Assembly: GCA_028293805.1 (NCBI GenBank)
Contig: JAQGOC010000147.1
Coordinates: forward strand, 1 to 59,138
Source: Gammaproteobacteria bacterium
GTDB lineage: Bacteria; Pseudomonadota; Gammaproteobacteria; Steroidobacterales; Steroidobacteraceae
Direction: 5' to 3'
DNA: 59,138 nt
In this document: positions 8,378 through 17,035 of the stretch, piece after piece
Numbering within the stretch: position 1 is the stretch's first letter
Layout: every line of letters begins with the position of its first letter
The notes under the pieces: generated by a model
What the model saw: only the letters and a program-made list of their open reading frames with translations
Database searches by the model: none
Told to the model about the DNA's origin: nothing
Translations under genes and position numbers: made by a program

Positions 8378-8731
8378 ATGACAGGCATCGAGCGTCTAGA
8401 GACCGGCCCGCGCATGAGCCAGGCGGTCATTCACAACGGTGTCGTTTACCTGGCAGGCCAAGTGGCCTCCGGCGCGAAAAGTGCAGCGGTGCACGAGCAG
8501 ACAAAAGACATCCTGCAGCGTATCGACGCACTGCTGGCGGCCGCGGGAACCGATAAGTCCCGGATTCTCTCGGTGACCGTGTGGTTGGCCGACATTAGAA
8601 AGTTCGACGAAATGAACGGCGTCTGGGACAAGTGGGTGCCGGCGGGCTCTACGCCCGCGCGTGCGTGCGTGGAGGCGAAGCTCGCGACACCGGAGTACGC
8701 GGTAGAGATCGGTTTAATCGCGGCTCGTTAA
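8378..8731 (+). CDS. RidA/YjgF family protein
   Basis: The 117-residue protein has the RidA (YjgF/YER057c) fold: VIHNGVVYLAGQVA, QTKDILQRIDALLAAAGTDKSRILSVTVWLADI and the C-terminal signature RACVEAKLATPEYAVEIGLIA with the conserved Arg. RidA proteins hydrolyse reactive enamine/imine intermediates formed by PLP enzymes and act as trimers. The start at 8378 is used because GAGGGGAGA precedes it at ideal spacing; the in-frame ATG 24 bases earlier lacks a ribosome-binding site. It stands 271 bp after the phzF-family gene with nothing recognisable between, and a decayed methyltransferase gene follows 15 bp after its stop. Confidence 0.88.
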   Translation: MTGIERLETGPRMSQAVIHNGVVYLAGQVASGAKSAAVHEQTKDILQRIDALLAAAGTDKSRILSVTVWLADIRKFDEMNGVWDKWVPAGSTPARACVEAKLATPEYAVEIGLIAAR

Positions 8732-8746
8732 CGGATCGCCGCAGGA

Positions 8747-8928
8747 GTGAGCAGGACTGGTCCCGGAAGCCTGGTGGGTGTGGGAATCGGCATGATACTC
8801 GGATCGCACATCACGCCACTGGCCCGAAGCTCCATCGAGAAGTCGGATGTCGTCTTACCGGTCTCTCGGACGGGGTCATCGAGCTGTGGCTGGCCAGGCG
8901 GGGGCGGCCCCTGACCGGCACAATGTAG
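8747..8928 (+). pseudogene. Remnant of a borosin-type (TP-methylase fold) SAM methyltransferase
   Basis: From the GTG at 8747, one frame reads MSRTGPGSLVGVGIGMILGS followed by HITPLARSSIEKSDVVL. This matches my knowledge of the N-terminus of tetrapyrrole-methylase-fold enzymes that alpha-N-methylate peptides in borosin RiPP pathways (Gly-rich SAM loop, HITPLARS, IE.SDVV). Near 8857 the match continues one frame over as GLSDGVIELWLARR, as if one base had been lost, and a TAG stop follows at 8926-8928. The rest of the enzyme (over 200 residues) is absent, and 8929-9120 shows nothing recognisable. So this is a frameshifted, truncated N-terminal fragment. Family assignment rests on motif recall without a search. 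No precursor peptide gene was seen. Confidence 0.55.
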
Positions 8929-9120
8929 GTTTCGCCGCAGCCGGTTTAGCCGCTGCCGGTGCGAGTTGCCTCCCTGCCGCGTGTCTGCGGGGGGCGCCGC
9001 GGCTCGCAATGGCCACATGGTGGTCAAACAGGCTCGCACGTGCTGGCGGGCCCACCGCTGCCGCTATGCTGGCGCCGGCGCAATCCCACTACTTCCTTAC
9101 GAACTCCATCCGAGGCACCG

Positions 9121-10149
9121 ATGGCCGGCAAATTCCGTAAAATCGCAACCGAAGAGGCCTTCTCCATTCCCGAGATCGCCCAGAAGCTGAAGGAAGTTGC
9201 CCGGGCTCCGAGCGAGAGCCTCGATCTGCAGCTGGTGCGGGGAATCTACGACCAGGATCCCGGTTACGGCGTGTTGGGATTTCTGGAAGGATTGCTGGAC
9301 CTCGAGACGGCGCGGCTGCGCGATATGGACGCGAACGGCGTGGACATGCATCTGCTGTCCCTCACCGCGCCCGGAGTACAGATGTTCGATGCCGATACCG
9401 CCTGCGAGCTCGCGACGCTGGCGAACGACCGGCTCGCGGAAGTGATCGCCCGTCACCCGACGCGTTTCGCCGGACTTGCGAGCTTCGCGCCGCACGCCCC
9501 GAAGCGGGCCGCGAAGGAGATGGAGCGGGCTATCAGCAAGCTCAGGCTCAACGGCTTCATCGTCAACTCACATACCAACAGCGAGTATTTCGACAATCCC
9601 AAATACTGGCCGGTGCTCGAAGCGGCCGAGGCCCTTGACGCGTGCCTCTACATCCATCCGCGTGCCGCTTCGGACAACTTCAAGGGACCGCTGCAGCACT
9701 ACGGCATGGATTCGGCCATGTGGGGCTACGGGATGGAGGTCGGAACCCACGTGGTGCGGATGATGGCCTCGGGCGTGTTCGACCGGTTCCCGAAGCTCAA
9801 GATCTGCATCGGCCACATGGGCGAGGCGGTGCATTTCTGGCTCTGGCGGCTGACGTTCATGAATTCCCGCGCGCAGCAGACGGGCCGCTCGCCGAAGACG
9901 AAGTTGACCATGGACGAATACTTCCGCCGCAACTTCGTGATCACCACCAGCGGGGTGGAGGATCCCCTGGCGCTCGAGTATTCGATCAGGAAACTCGGTG
10001 CGGACAGCGTGCTGTGGGCGATCGACTATCCCTACCAGCCCGCGGCGCCCGCGGTCGCATTCATGGACGCCGCCCCGATCTCGGATGCGGACAAGGCGAA
10101 GATCTATCACCGCAACGCCGAGCGGATCTTCCACATCGAGCCGGCTTGA
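9121..10149 (+). CDS. Amidohydrolase-superfamily decarboxylase (LigW / resorcylate decarboxylase-like)
   Basis: The 342-residue protein starts MAGKFRKIATEEAF and is an amidohydrolase-2 TIM barrel. Candidate metal or active-site residues are Glu11/Glu12, His179 (LYIHPRA), His232 (CIGHMGE) and Asp302 (AIDYPY). This pattern fits the non-oxidative aromatic decarboxylases (5-carboxyvanillate, gamma-resorcylate and 2,3-dihydroxybenzoate decarboxylases), which use a divalent metal in the cytoplasm. The start was set at 9121 because upstream in-frame codons encode non-homologous sequence. It converges with the DUF3237 gene. Together with the nearby stilbene/carotenoid oxygenase and ALDH it suggests phenolic acid catabolism. 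A hydrolase role remains possible. Confidence 0.8.
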   Translation: MAGKFRKIATEEAFSIPEIAQKLKEVARAPSESLDLQLVRGIYDQDPGYGVLGFLEGLLDLETARLRDMDANGVDMHLLSLTAPGVQMFDADTACELATLANDRLAEVIARHPTRFAGLASFAPHAPKRAAKEMERAISKLRLNGFIVNSHTNSEYFDNPKYWPVLEAAEALDACLYIHPRAASDNFKGPLQHYGMDSAMWGYGMEVGTHVVRMMASGVFDRFPKLKICIGHMGEAVHFWLWRLTFMNSRAQQTGRSPKTKLTMDEYFRRNFVITTSGVEDPLALEYSIRKLGADSVLWAIDYPYQPAAPAVAFMDAAPISDADKAKIYHRNAERIFHIEPA

Positions 10150-10173
10150 CGCGTCGCGCGAAACAGTCCGCCT

Positions 10174-10671
10174 TTACAGGATGGAGTAATAGCGGAACAG
10201 CGAGTGATCGGGATCGTCTTGCGGCTTCGCTTTCGGCCGGCGCTGACCGACGCCAACGATGACGGTCCGATTCAGCCACTCGTGCGGACCCTGAGGCGCG
10301 CGGAAGTAGGGCGTGCAACGAAAGTAACCGGGGATCAATGGGGGCTCGCCTTCTGCCTGCCCCGGTGCTCGCAGAGGTCCATGCACATAGCCCAGATTAC
10401 GGATGTAGATCCGTGCCCCGTCGTCGGCCTCAATCATGTAGTGAGCATTGAGCTCCACCACTCCGTCCTGGCGCACGGTCGGCCAATCCGCGCCGCTGTA
10501 GTCGACGAGACGCCCATTGAGGCGAGGCCCGCTCACCGTGCTGCCCGCCCCGACCGAGGTGTACCCCACGTGGGCTCCGCCCGAGATCGGCCCGATCAGC
10601 CAGCGCTTGTCGAAGTTGATGCGGATGTCGAAGGCATGGCTGAACCGCAGATCCAACGCCGAATCTTCCAT
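10174..10671 (-). CDS. DUF3237 family protein
   Basis: The 165-residue protein matches the DUF3237 (UPF0311) beta-barrel family: FDIRINFDKRWLIGPISGGA, GPRLNGRLVDYSGADWPTVRQDG, AHYMIEADDGARIYIRNLGY and the C-terminal YFRCTPYFRAP plus HEWLNRTVIVGVGQR. The family has no settled biochemical role but recurs in aromatic and steroid catabolic clusters. It ends the minus-strand run carotenoid oxygenase, ALDH, DUF3237, with only 15 bp separating it from the ALDH stop, so it is probably in the same operon. No signal peptide is visible. Confidence 0.82.
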   Translation of the reverse strand: MEDSALDLRFSHAFDIRINFDKRWLIGPISGGAHVGYTSVGAGSTVSGPRLNGRLVDYSGADWPTVRQDGVVELNAHYMIEADDGARIYIRNLGYVHGPLRAPGQAEGEPPLIPGYFRCTPYFRAPQGPHEWLNRTVIVGVGQRRPKAKPQDDPDHSLFRYYSIL

Positions 10672-10686
10672 GTTATCCGCCGGCTC

Positions 10687-12117
10687 TCAGGCTTGATGAA
10701 TGGCTTTGGTCACGAGGCAGGCCTGCAGGCCCTCCGGCCCATCCTCCGAGCCATGGCCGCTTTCCTTCACACCGCCGAACGGCGAGTCGGCCGCGGCCAT
10801 GGTGACGGCGTTGATGCCTACCATGCCAGCCTCGATTGCATCTGCGATCAGCAGTGCCCGCTTCGCCGATTCGGTGAAGGCATAAGCCGCAAGTCCGTAG
10901 GGGAGGCGGTTCGCATGTTCCACCGCTTCGTCGAACGTAGCGAACGGCGCGAGCACCGCAACGGGTCCGAACGGCTCCTCGTTCATGACACGTGCGTTCA
11001 GCGGCACGTTGGAAATGACGGTGGGCTGCCAGAACAGTCCTTCCTTGCCGTGTCGCTCGCCACCGGTATGCAGCTTGGCGCCGCACGCGACGGCGTCGCG
11101 GACGAGCTTTTCGATCGCGGCAGGGCGGCGCGGATTGGCCATCGGACCCATATGGCTGCTGTCCAACAGGCCGTCACCCACGTTGACCTTGCGGACTCGC
11201 TCGGTGAAGGCCGCGAGGAACTTGTCGTAAATGCCTTCCTGTACATAGAACCGGGTGGGGGAAACGCACACCTGTCCGGAATTACGGAATTTGGCGGTGG
11301 CGAGCAGCTCGACGGTACGGCTGAGGTCGGCGTCGTCGAACACGATCACCGGCGCATGGCCGCCAAGCTCCATGGTCGTCCGCTTGACTGTAGCCGCGGC
11401 GAGTGCAAGGAGATGCTTGCCCACGACGGTCGAGCCGGTAAAGGAGAGCTTACGGATGATTGGCGAGGCCAGGAGCTGCCGTGACACTTCGTCCGGCACG
11501 CCAAACACCAGCTGCGCGACGCCGGCGGGGAGCCCGGCGTCGACGAGCGCCCGGATGACTTCGATGGCGGAGGCGGGGGCCTCCTCCGCGGGTTTCAGGA
11601 TGACCGAGCAGCCGGCGGCGATCGGCGCGCCGAGCTTGCGACCCGGATTGCCGATCGGAAAGTTCCAGGGTGCGAACGCGGCTACCGGACCCACCGGCTC
11701 CTTCACCACCAGCGACCGGGTACCAGTCGGACGGACGAGCACGCGCCCGTAGGTGCGACGGCATTCCTCGGCATAGAACTCGAACAGGTTGGCCGTCACC
11801 ATCGCCTCGACGCGCGTTTCCGCCAGCGTCTTGCCTTCCTCCAGCGTGGCTACGCGCGCGATGTGCTCGACTCTTTGCCGGATGAGCTGCGCTGCTCCTT
11901 TGAGAACCCGGGCCCGCTCATCCGCCGTTGAACGTTTCCACAGCTTGTAGCCTCGATCCGCCGCGCCCAGCGCCCGCTCGAGGTCCGCCGCATCGACGAG
12001 CGGCAGTTCGCCTAGCGTAGAGCCGTTCGCGGGGTTGATGACACGGTGGGTGCGACGGTGTCCGACGGCGAGCCACTCGCCGTCGATATAGAGCCTGAGA
12101 TCGGAATAGGGAGTCAT
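10687..12117 (-). CDS. NAD(P)-dependent aldehyde dehydrogenase (succinate-semialdehyde dehydrogenase-like)
   Basis: A 476-residue ALDH starting MTPYSDLRLYIDGEW. Catalytic residues are Cys284 in NSGQVCVSPTRF and Glu250 in TMELGGHAP; Asn152 is in FAPWNFPIGN and the cofactor loop is KLSFTGSTVVGK. It oxidises an aldehyde to its acid. The start was placed at 12117 because the upstream in-frame extension antisenses the neighbouring gene and has no ALDH character. It begins 2 bp after the stop of the carotenoid/stilbene oxygenase, whose products are aldehydes, so it probably oxidises them. The nearest family resemblance is to succinate- or aromatic-semialdehyde dehydrogenases; the substrate is not determined by sequence. 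Confidence 0.9.
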   Translation of the reverse strand: MTPYSDLRLYIDGEWLAVGHRRTHRVINPANGSTLGELPLVDAADLERALGAADRGYKLWKRSTADERARVLKGAAQLIRQRVEHIARVATLEEGKTLAETRVEAMVTANLFEFYAEECRRTYGRVLVRPTGTRSLVVKEPVGPVAAFAPWNFPIGNPGRKLGAPIAAGCSVILKPAEEAPASAIEVIRALVDAGLPAGVAQLVFGVPDEVSRQLLASPIIRKLSFTGSTVVGKHLLALAAATVKRTTMELGGHAPVIVFDDADLSRTVELLATAKFRNSGQVCVSPTRFYVQEGIYDKFLAAFTERVRKVNVGDGLLDSSHMGPMANPRRPAAIEKLVRDAVACGAKLHTGGERHGKEGLFWQPTVISNVPLNARVMNEEPFGPVAVLAPFATFDEAVEHANRLPYGLAAYAFTESAKRALLIADAIEAGMVGINAVTMAAADSPFGGVKESGHGSEDGPEGLQACLVTKAIHQA

Positions 12118-12119
12118 TT

Positions 12120-13595
12120 TCAGCTCGCCGCCTGAGCGGCCGTCGGAAGTTGATGGGCGGGAGTCCAGTTGCCATGCAGCGCGCCGCGCAGGCGCAGTTC
12201 GAGCTTTGCCGTGGCCACGGGGCCGTCGGCCAGGCGCTCGGCGTCGAAAATCAGGAAGTCGGAGCGGCTTTCGAGGAGCCTGTTGACGACCGCGACCAGA
12301 TAACCCTCGCCTTCGCCCGACCGGCCGGGCTTCGCAATGAAGCAGGGCTCCTGAATGGTCGAGGTGGTCCCTGACCACCAGGTCTGCGCTGTGCCCGTGG
12401 CGTGATCGAGGCGCGCCAGTGTGTTGATCATCATTCCCGATGCCGACCGGCCCGGCAGCTGCAGCGGACGCGAAAAGTCCTGCGACAGGAGGAAACCGTA
12501 CCGATAGGGGGCCGAGGCGTAGCGCTCATCGATGCGGGGGAACTCACCGCTGACCTCCGTGAGGCGCGTCATGCTCTCGAAGGCCTCCCCGCGCGAGTCC
12601 ATGTCGACCGTCCAGCGGGTCATGTACGAGAGCGACTTCTGCGGATCGAATGGCTCGCCGTGGACGTCGGAGAAAAATGGAAACATGTTGCCTTTGGCCA
12701 TCGGTACGTCGATGTGAACCTTCGTGCCTTCATTGAAGGCGTTCATTACGTGACTCGCGAAGCAGTTCGGCGCCCTGAACCAGCGGATGTCGCGCGCGTC
12801 GCCCTTGCGGGGCAGTACGCCGAGATAGATCTCCTTCGTGGTGTCGAACCCGAAGTGCGGCAGGCCCGCCCGCAGGCGCTCCCAGTTGCTGACGATCGGG
12901 ATGACGTGGAAGACGGCGTAGTCTTCCGTCACACCGAAGTCGTGCATCATGCAGTAGTAGGGGACCTCGAACCAGACTTCGCGTTGCAGCTTTCCCTGTT
13001 CATTGAGCTCGTAGTAGACCATGTCGCGGGTCAGCAGTCCCTTCGCGGCGTAACCGAAGGCGCACATGTCGCCCGTGCGTGGGTCGATCTTCGGGTGTGC
13101 GGTGAAGGTGGGACTCTTCACCTGCCCCTGGAAGTCGGTGTAGCCCTTGGTTTCCAGGGTGAGCGGGTCCATTGCGAGGGCTGGGCTGTCTTCCTTCAAC
13201 GCCAGCAGTTGCCCACCGTACGTGAGAACGTTGGTGTTAGCCGTGCCGCGGTAGCGACCCTCGACGGACGGATCGTCGGTGAGGGGATTGCGGTAGGCGC
13301 CGAACAGAGCGTGGCCGGCTCGCTCCTCGAGCACGAATTTGTCAGTCCGTGCCCGGCGCTGCTTGAAATCGATGCGGCCGTTCTCGAACCGGAACATCGA
13401 GATCATCCCGTCGCCATTGAACCAGATGTCGTCGCCGAGCCGCGGCGGCAGCTGCGGATCCGGGGCTACGCGGTAGAACGCTCCATTGATGTCCTTGGGG
13501 ACTTCGCCCTCGATTTCGAGATCCGTAATGTCCGCCTCCACGCGCGAAGGCGCGTGGAATCCCTGGTAACTGGGGGTTGCCGGAAACTTGGCCAT
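12120..13595 (-). CDS. Carotenoid cleavage oxygenase family protein (possible lignostilbene dioxygenase)
   Basis: The 491-residue protein has the seven-bladed propeller family layout, with the four iron-binding histidines at His167 (FTAHPKID), His218 (CMMHDFGV), His282 (FASHVMNAF) and His474 (ALHGNWTP). It starts MAKFPATPSYQGF and has the early GAFYRVAPDPQ and WFNGDGMISMFRF motifs. The HGNW ending and the bacterial context resemble lignostilbene-alpha,beta-dioxygenases, which split a central double bond into two aldehydes with O2. Carotenoid or apocarotenoid substrates are also possible. The start at 13595 excludes a longer Ala/Pro-rich extension without homology. It leads the operon CCO, ALDH, DUF3237. 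Confidence 0.9.
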   Translation of the reverse strand: MAKFPATPSYQGFHAPSRVEADITDLEIEGEVPKDINGAFYRVAPDPQLPPRLGDDIWFNGDGMISMFRFENGRIDFKQRRARTDKFVLEERAGHALFGAYRNPLTDDPSVEGRYRGTANTNVLTYGGQLLALKEDSPALAMDPLTLETKGYTDFQGQVKSPTFTAHPKIDPRTGDMCAFGYAAKGLLTRDMVYYELNEQGKLQREVWFEVPYYCMMHDFGVTEDYAVFHVIPIVSNWERLRAGLPHFGFDTTKEIYLGVLPRKGDARDIRWFRAPNCFASHVMNAFNEGTKVHIDVPMAKGNMFPFFSDVHGEPFDPQKSLSYMTRWTVDMDSRGEAFESMTRLTEVSGEFPRIDERYASAPYRYGFLLSQDFSRPLQLPGRSASGMMINTLARLDHATGTAQTWWSGTTSTIQEPCFIAKPGRSGEGEGYLVAVVNRLLESRSDFLIFDAERLADGPVATAKLELRLRGALHGNWTPAHQLPTAAQAAS

Positions 13596-13963
13596 GAGAA
13601 ATCCGCTGTGGCAGTTGAGTTTTGGGTTGGCTACGGGCGATAGTGCCGCCGCCGGGCGTGCGGCGGGCCGCAATCATGCCTGATTCTCGCATTCGTGCCA
13701 CGGTGCGGTCACTTCGGGCCGCGCGGGACCGCGCTGGCACAAAGAGATGGTCGAAATCCGCCGACGGGATCACCGGAAAAAGCGCCGCCTCGCGCCCGCA
13801 TCTTTTCCAGATCGCTACAAGTACCTTGCCCGCCATCCGGCTGACATTCGTCACCGTCTGCCCCGACACTGGCGGCAGTCCAACAGCGTAACCGTGATGC
13901 AACAAAACCCATCTTGAACATTCTCCGCTAGACGCACTCGTTTTCGAGGGAGGGGGGCCTTAG
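13596..13963. other. Divergent intergenic region, no gene recognised
   Basis: These 368 bp separate the carotenoid oxygenase from the TonB receptor and must hold both promoters. I see a GC-rich potential stem (CCGCCG and CGGCGG arms near 13650-13672) in the leader of the oxygenase gene and a 6-bp inverted repeat GTGCCA (13695-13700) / TGGCAC (13735-13740) with a wide spacer. GGGAGGGGGG at about 13945 serves as ribosome-binding site for the receptor. No convincing -35/-10 pair or small gene was found. Confidence 0.4.
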
Positions 13964-16900
13964 ATGACCGCGATACGTCCTGCAAGCGGCGCTGCTGTGC
14001 GCGCCGCCGTCCGGAATTCGAACCAGCCGGAGCCTGCACTTGCGCAGCATAAGTGGCGAACCCTGGGGATCGCGACCCTGGTGGCCGCCCTGGCCAGCAC
14101 CGCCCAAGCGCAGAAGCCGGCCGACGAGGCCGCGGGAGGGGGTGGCTCGAAGTCATCGATCGAAGAGATCACGGTTACGGGCTCGCGCATCAAGCGCTCG
14201 AACGATTTCGATCCCGCGACCCCTACGACGGTGGTCGATGCCAACTATCTCGAGAATCTCGGCATCACCAACGTCGGTGGCGCCCTCACGCAGATGCCGT
14301 CGAACATCTCCACGTTCTCCCCGACCACGACCGGCAACTCGAGCTTCTTCGCCGGCTCGATCATCCCCAACCTGCGCGGCCTCAACCCCTACTTCGGCAG
14401 CCGCACCCTGGCACTGGTAGACGGCAAGCGCTTCGTCCCCACGAACCAGGGGGACGGACTGGATCTGAACTTCATTGCGTCGGTGCTCATCGATCATATG
14501 GACGTAGTGACCGGCGGCGCGTCGGCCGCCTACGGCTCGGGCGCCGTCGCGGGCGTCACCAACTTCGTCATGAACCGCAAGCTTGAGGGGGGAAAGGTCG
14601 AGGCCGATTATGGTGAGACCCAGCACCAGGACGCGCGGGACAAGCATATCGGCGCCGCCTACGGCATGAGCCTGCTCGACGGCAAAAGCCACCTCGTGCT
14701 CGGCATCGAATGGGAGGACTCCGGGACGGCCAGCTGTCTCAACCGCGACTGGTGCCGCAACGGCACCGGTTATTATCCGATCTCGCCCGGAAATTACGTC
14801 CTCGGCAGCAACCTCCGCAGCACACAAGCCAGCACCAGCGGGGTGTTCTTCAACTTCAATCCCACCGCCGCCACGACGCTGCAGTCGAATGCCGCCGGTA
14901 ACGCCCTCATGCCGTACAACATCGGGCTGCAGCCGTACAGCGCCGGATCGCCCTTCAATAACTTCCCGGGCGGCGATGGCCCGTCGATTTATCAGCATAC
15001 GAACCTCACGGCGCCCGTAAAGCGGGACGTCGTGACCGGTATGTTCACGGTGGCACTCACCGACAAAGTCAACATGAAGCTCGACGCGTCGTGGGGCCAG
15101 GTGAAGACCATCAACTACACGGCGGCTGTGACCTCGAACTTCATATCGATTGCGCCGGACAACGCCTACGTGCAGCAGAACCCGGCGCTCGCCGCGGCCA
15201 TAGCCCCGGTCGGACCCACTTTCCTCGACAAGCTCTGGGACTCCCAGGTCAATTCCCAGACCAACGTCGAAACGACGGTACGGCGCGCCGTACTGTCATT
15301 CGACGGGCAATTCGGCGAGTCCTCCTGGACGTGGGACGGCTACTACGAGTACGGCCACACCTACCGGACCCAGCTCGTGCAGGACAACCTGCATCTGAAC
15401 GAAGCTTCGCTCGCCCTGGACAGCGTGCTCGTAAATGGGGTCCCGACGTGCCGCTCGCAGGCACCCGGCGGTTCGTTGCCGATTGGCTATACGGCGGATC
15501 CGACCCTGGCCAACGGTTGCGTGCCACTGAATCCGTTCGGCACCGCGCCGATCTCGCCCGCAGCAAAAGCCTACGCCTTCGGCAATCTAGTAGAGAATCT
15601 GACGTATACGCAGAACGTGGTGGCCCTCAACACGACGGGCAACCTATTCGACGGTATGGGCTTCGGCGCGGGGCCGGTCTCCGGTGCCGCAGGCGTCGAA
15701 TATCGCACCGAGAAGGGCGAGAACATCGACAATCCGGGCGTGCCGAGCAACGTGGCGAGCGACTACCTCATCCAATACGGCGCGTCGTTCTCCGGGAAGG
15801 TGAAGGTCACGGAAGGGTATGTCGAAACGAACATACCGGTGTTCCGGAATATGCCGGGCGCCGACCGCCTGGAGTTCGACGCTGCGCTGCGCGAGTCCCG
15901 CTACGACAACCAGGGCCTGGCCGGCACCGATGGAACCGAGGCCAAGCACAATATGACGACGTGGAAGCTCACCGGCATCTGGGATCCGGTGAGCTGGCTG
16001 CGCATTCGCGGCAGCAAGTCACGCGACAGCCGGGCGGCCAATTTCCGCGAGCTCTACTATGAGCAGCTGATCGGCGCCGGCGGCCTGTTCGGCTATTGCG
16101 ATCCGCCCACCACGCAAAGACAGCAGCCCTGCAACTGGACTCTCAGGGGCAATACCGCGCTGCGGCCGGAAAGCTCCGATACGACCACCGTCGGTGTCGT
16201 GCTGACACCGAAGGATCTGCTCCCGGGCTTCCAATTCGCCGCCGATTACTTCCGGATCAACATCAAGGATGCGATTCAGCAGGCGAACGTGCAGGCGGTA
16301 CTCACGGGCTGCCGGGCGCAGAATATAGCCGCCGACTGTGCACTGTTGACTCCTCTTGTACCCGGCAACTATGACAAGGTCACGGCGCTGACCGCACTGG
16401 CCAGTAACGGCAGCGGCTACCTGTTCAAGGGCATCGATTTCACGACCAGCTACCTGGTCGACATGGGCAGCGGCCGCAGCCTCGATGTGCGCCTGCTCGC
16501 GACGCGGATGATCGATCAGCTCTACCAGCCCATTCCGGGCGGCCCGTTTGTCAACGTCGTGGGGCAGACGGGCACCGGAAACTCGTTCCTGGCCGACTTC
16601 CAGCCAACCTCGAAATGGGTCGGTAACCTCACGGCAACCTTCTCGCAGGGCCCGATGTCAATAACGGGCCAGGTACGCTATGTGTCTGCCGGTACGATGA
16701 ACTACAACGGCTACCCGCCGGGCGTGGCGCTGCCTGTCGCGCCGGCGACTGGATACAATATGGCCACTAACAGCGTGCCGAGCTACGAGGTCTACAACCT
16801 CACCGGCTCGTATCGCTTCTCGAACATGCGAAGCGCCAGCCTGCAGCTGTTCGGTGCCGTCGATAACCTGTTCGACAAGGCTCCGCCGGTCGCGCCCGGC

Positions 16901-17002
16901 GTCGGGGGCTTCGGAGCCACCAATAACTTTGGCGGCACGAATGCGACGTTCTTCGACACGCTGGGCCGCAGCTTCAAGCTCGGCGTGCGCATGACGTTCT
17001 GA
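13964..17002 (+). CDS. TonB-dependent outer-membrane receptor
   Basis: The 1012-residue protein has an N-terminal export signal whose hydrophobic core is LGIATLVAALASTAQAQ (about residues 33-49), a TonB-box-like EEITVTGSRIKRS, and a plug domain (about 60-185: LENLGITNVGGALTQMPSN, TLALVDGKRFVP, IDHMDVVTGGASAAYGSGAVAG). A long beta-barrel follows, ending in the aromatic outer-membrane signature GVRMTF. It imports a large or scarce substrate across the outer membrane using TonB energy. It faces the carotenoid oxygenase and is followed 33 bp later by a Tat-type SDR, suggesting that it takes up a lipophilic or aromatic compound oxidised by the cluster. No siderophore gene is nearby. The signal is unusually far from the start, so a later start is possible. 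Confidence 0.93.
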   Translation: MTAIRPASGAAVRAAVRNSNQPEPALAQHKWRTLGIATLVAALASTAQAQKPADEAAGGGGSKSSIEEITVTGSRIKRSNDFDPATPTTVVDANYLENLGITNVGGALTQMPSNISTFSPTTTGNSSFFAGSIIPNLRGLNPYFGSRTLALVDGKRFVPTNQGDGLDLNFIASVLIDHMDVVTGGASAAYGSGAVAGVTNFVMNRKLEGGKVEADYGETQHQDARDKHIGAAYGMSLLDGKSHLVLGIEWEDSGTASCLNRDWCRNGTGYYPISPGNYVLGSNLRSTQASTSGVFFNFNPTAATTLQSNAAGNALMPYNIGLQPYSAGSPFNNFPGGDGPSIYQHTNLTAPVKRDVVTGMFTVALTDKVNMKLDASWGQVKTINYTAAVTSNFISIAPDNAYVQQNPALAAAIAPVGPTFLDKLWDSQVNSQTNVETTVRRAVLSFDGQFGESSWTWDGYYEYGHTYRTQLVQDNLHLNEASLALDSVLVNGVPTCRSQAPGGSLPIGYTADPTLANGCVPLNPFGTAPISPAAKAYAFGNLVENLTYTQNVVALNTTGNLFDGMGFGAGPVSGAAGVEYRTEKGENIDNPGVPSNVASDYLIQYGASFSGKVKVTEGYVETNIPVFRNMPGADRLEFDAALRESRYDNQGLAGTDGTEAKHNMTTWKLTGIWDPVSWLRIRGSKSRDSRAANFRELYYEQLIGAGGLFGYCDPPTTQRQQPCNWTLRGNTALRPESSDTTTVGVVLTPKDLLPGFQFAADYFRINIKDAIQQANVQAVLTGCRAQNIAADCALLTPLVPGNYDKVTALTALASNGSGYLFKGIDFTTSYLVDMGSGRSLDVRLLATRMIDQLYQPIPGGPFVNVVGQTGTGNSFLADFQPTSKWVGNLTATFSQGPMSITGQVRYVSAGTMNYNGYPPGVALPVAPATGYNMATNSVPSYEVYNLTGSYRFSNMRSASLQLFGAVDNLFDKAPPVAPGVGGFGATNNFGGTNATFFDTLGRSFKLGVRMTF

Positions 17003-17035
17003 GGTGCACCGCTTGCGCGTCCCCGGAGGGATTTG

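Noticed and set aside
8632..8928. A 98-residue reading frame overlapping the end of ridA
   Set aside because: Most of it is an out-of-frame shadow of ridA; only its last 24 residues carry homology, and they belong to the frameshifted methyltransferase remnant.
13596..13963. Small reading frames in the carotenoid oxygenase/TonB receptor gap as genes
   Set aside because: They are Arg-rich and non-homologous, and no candidate has a ribosome-binding site.
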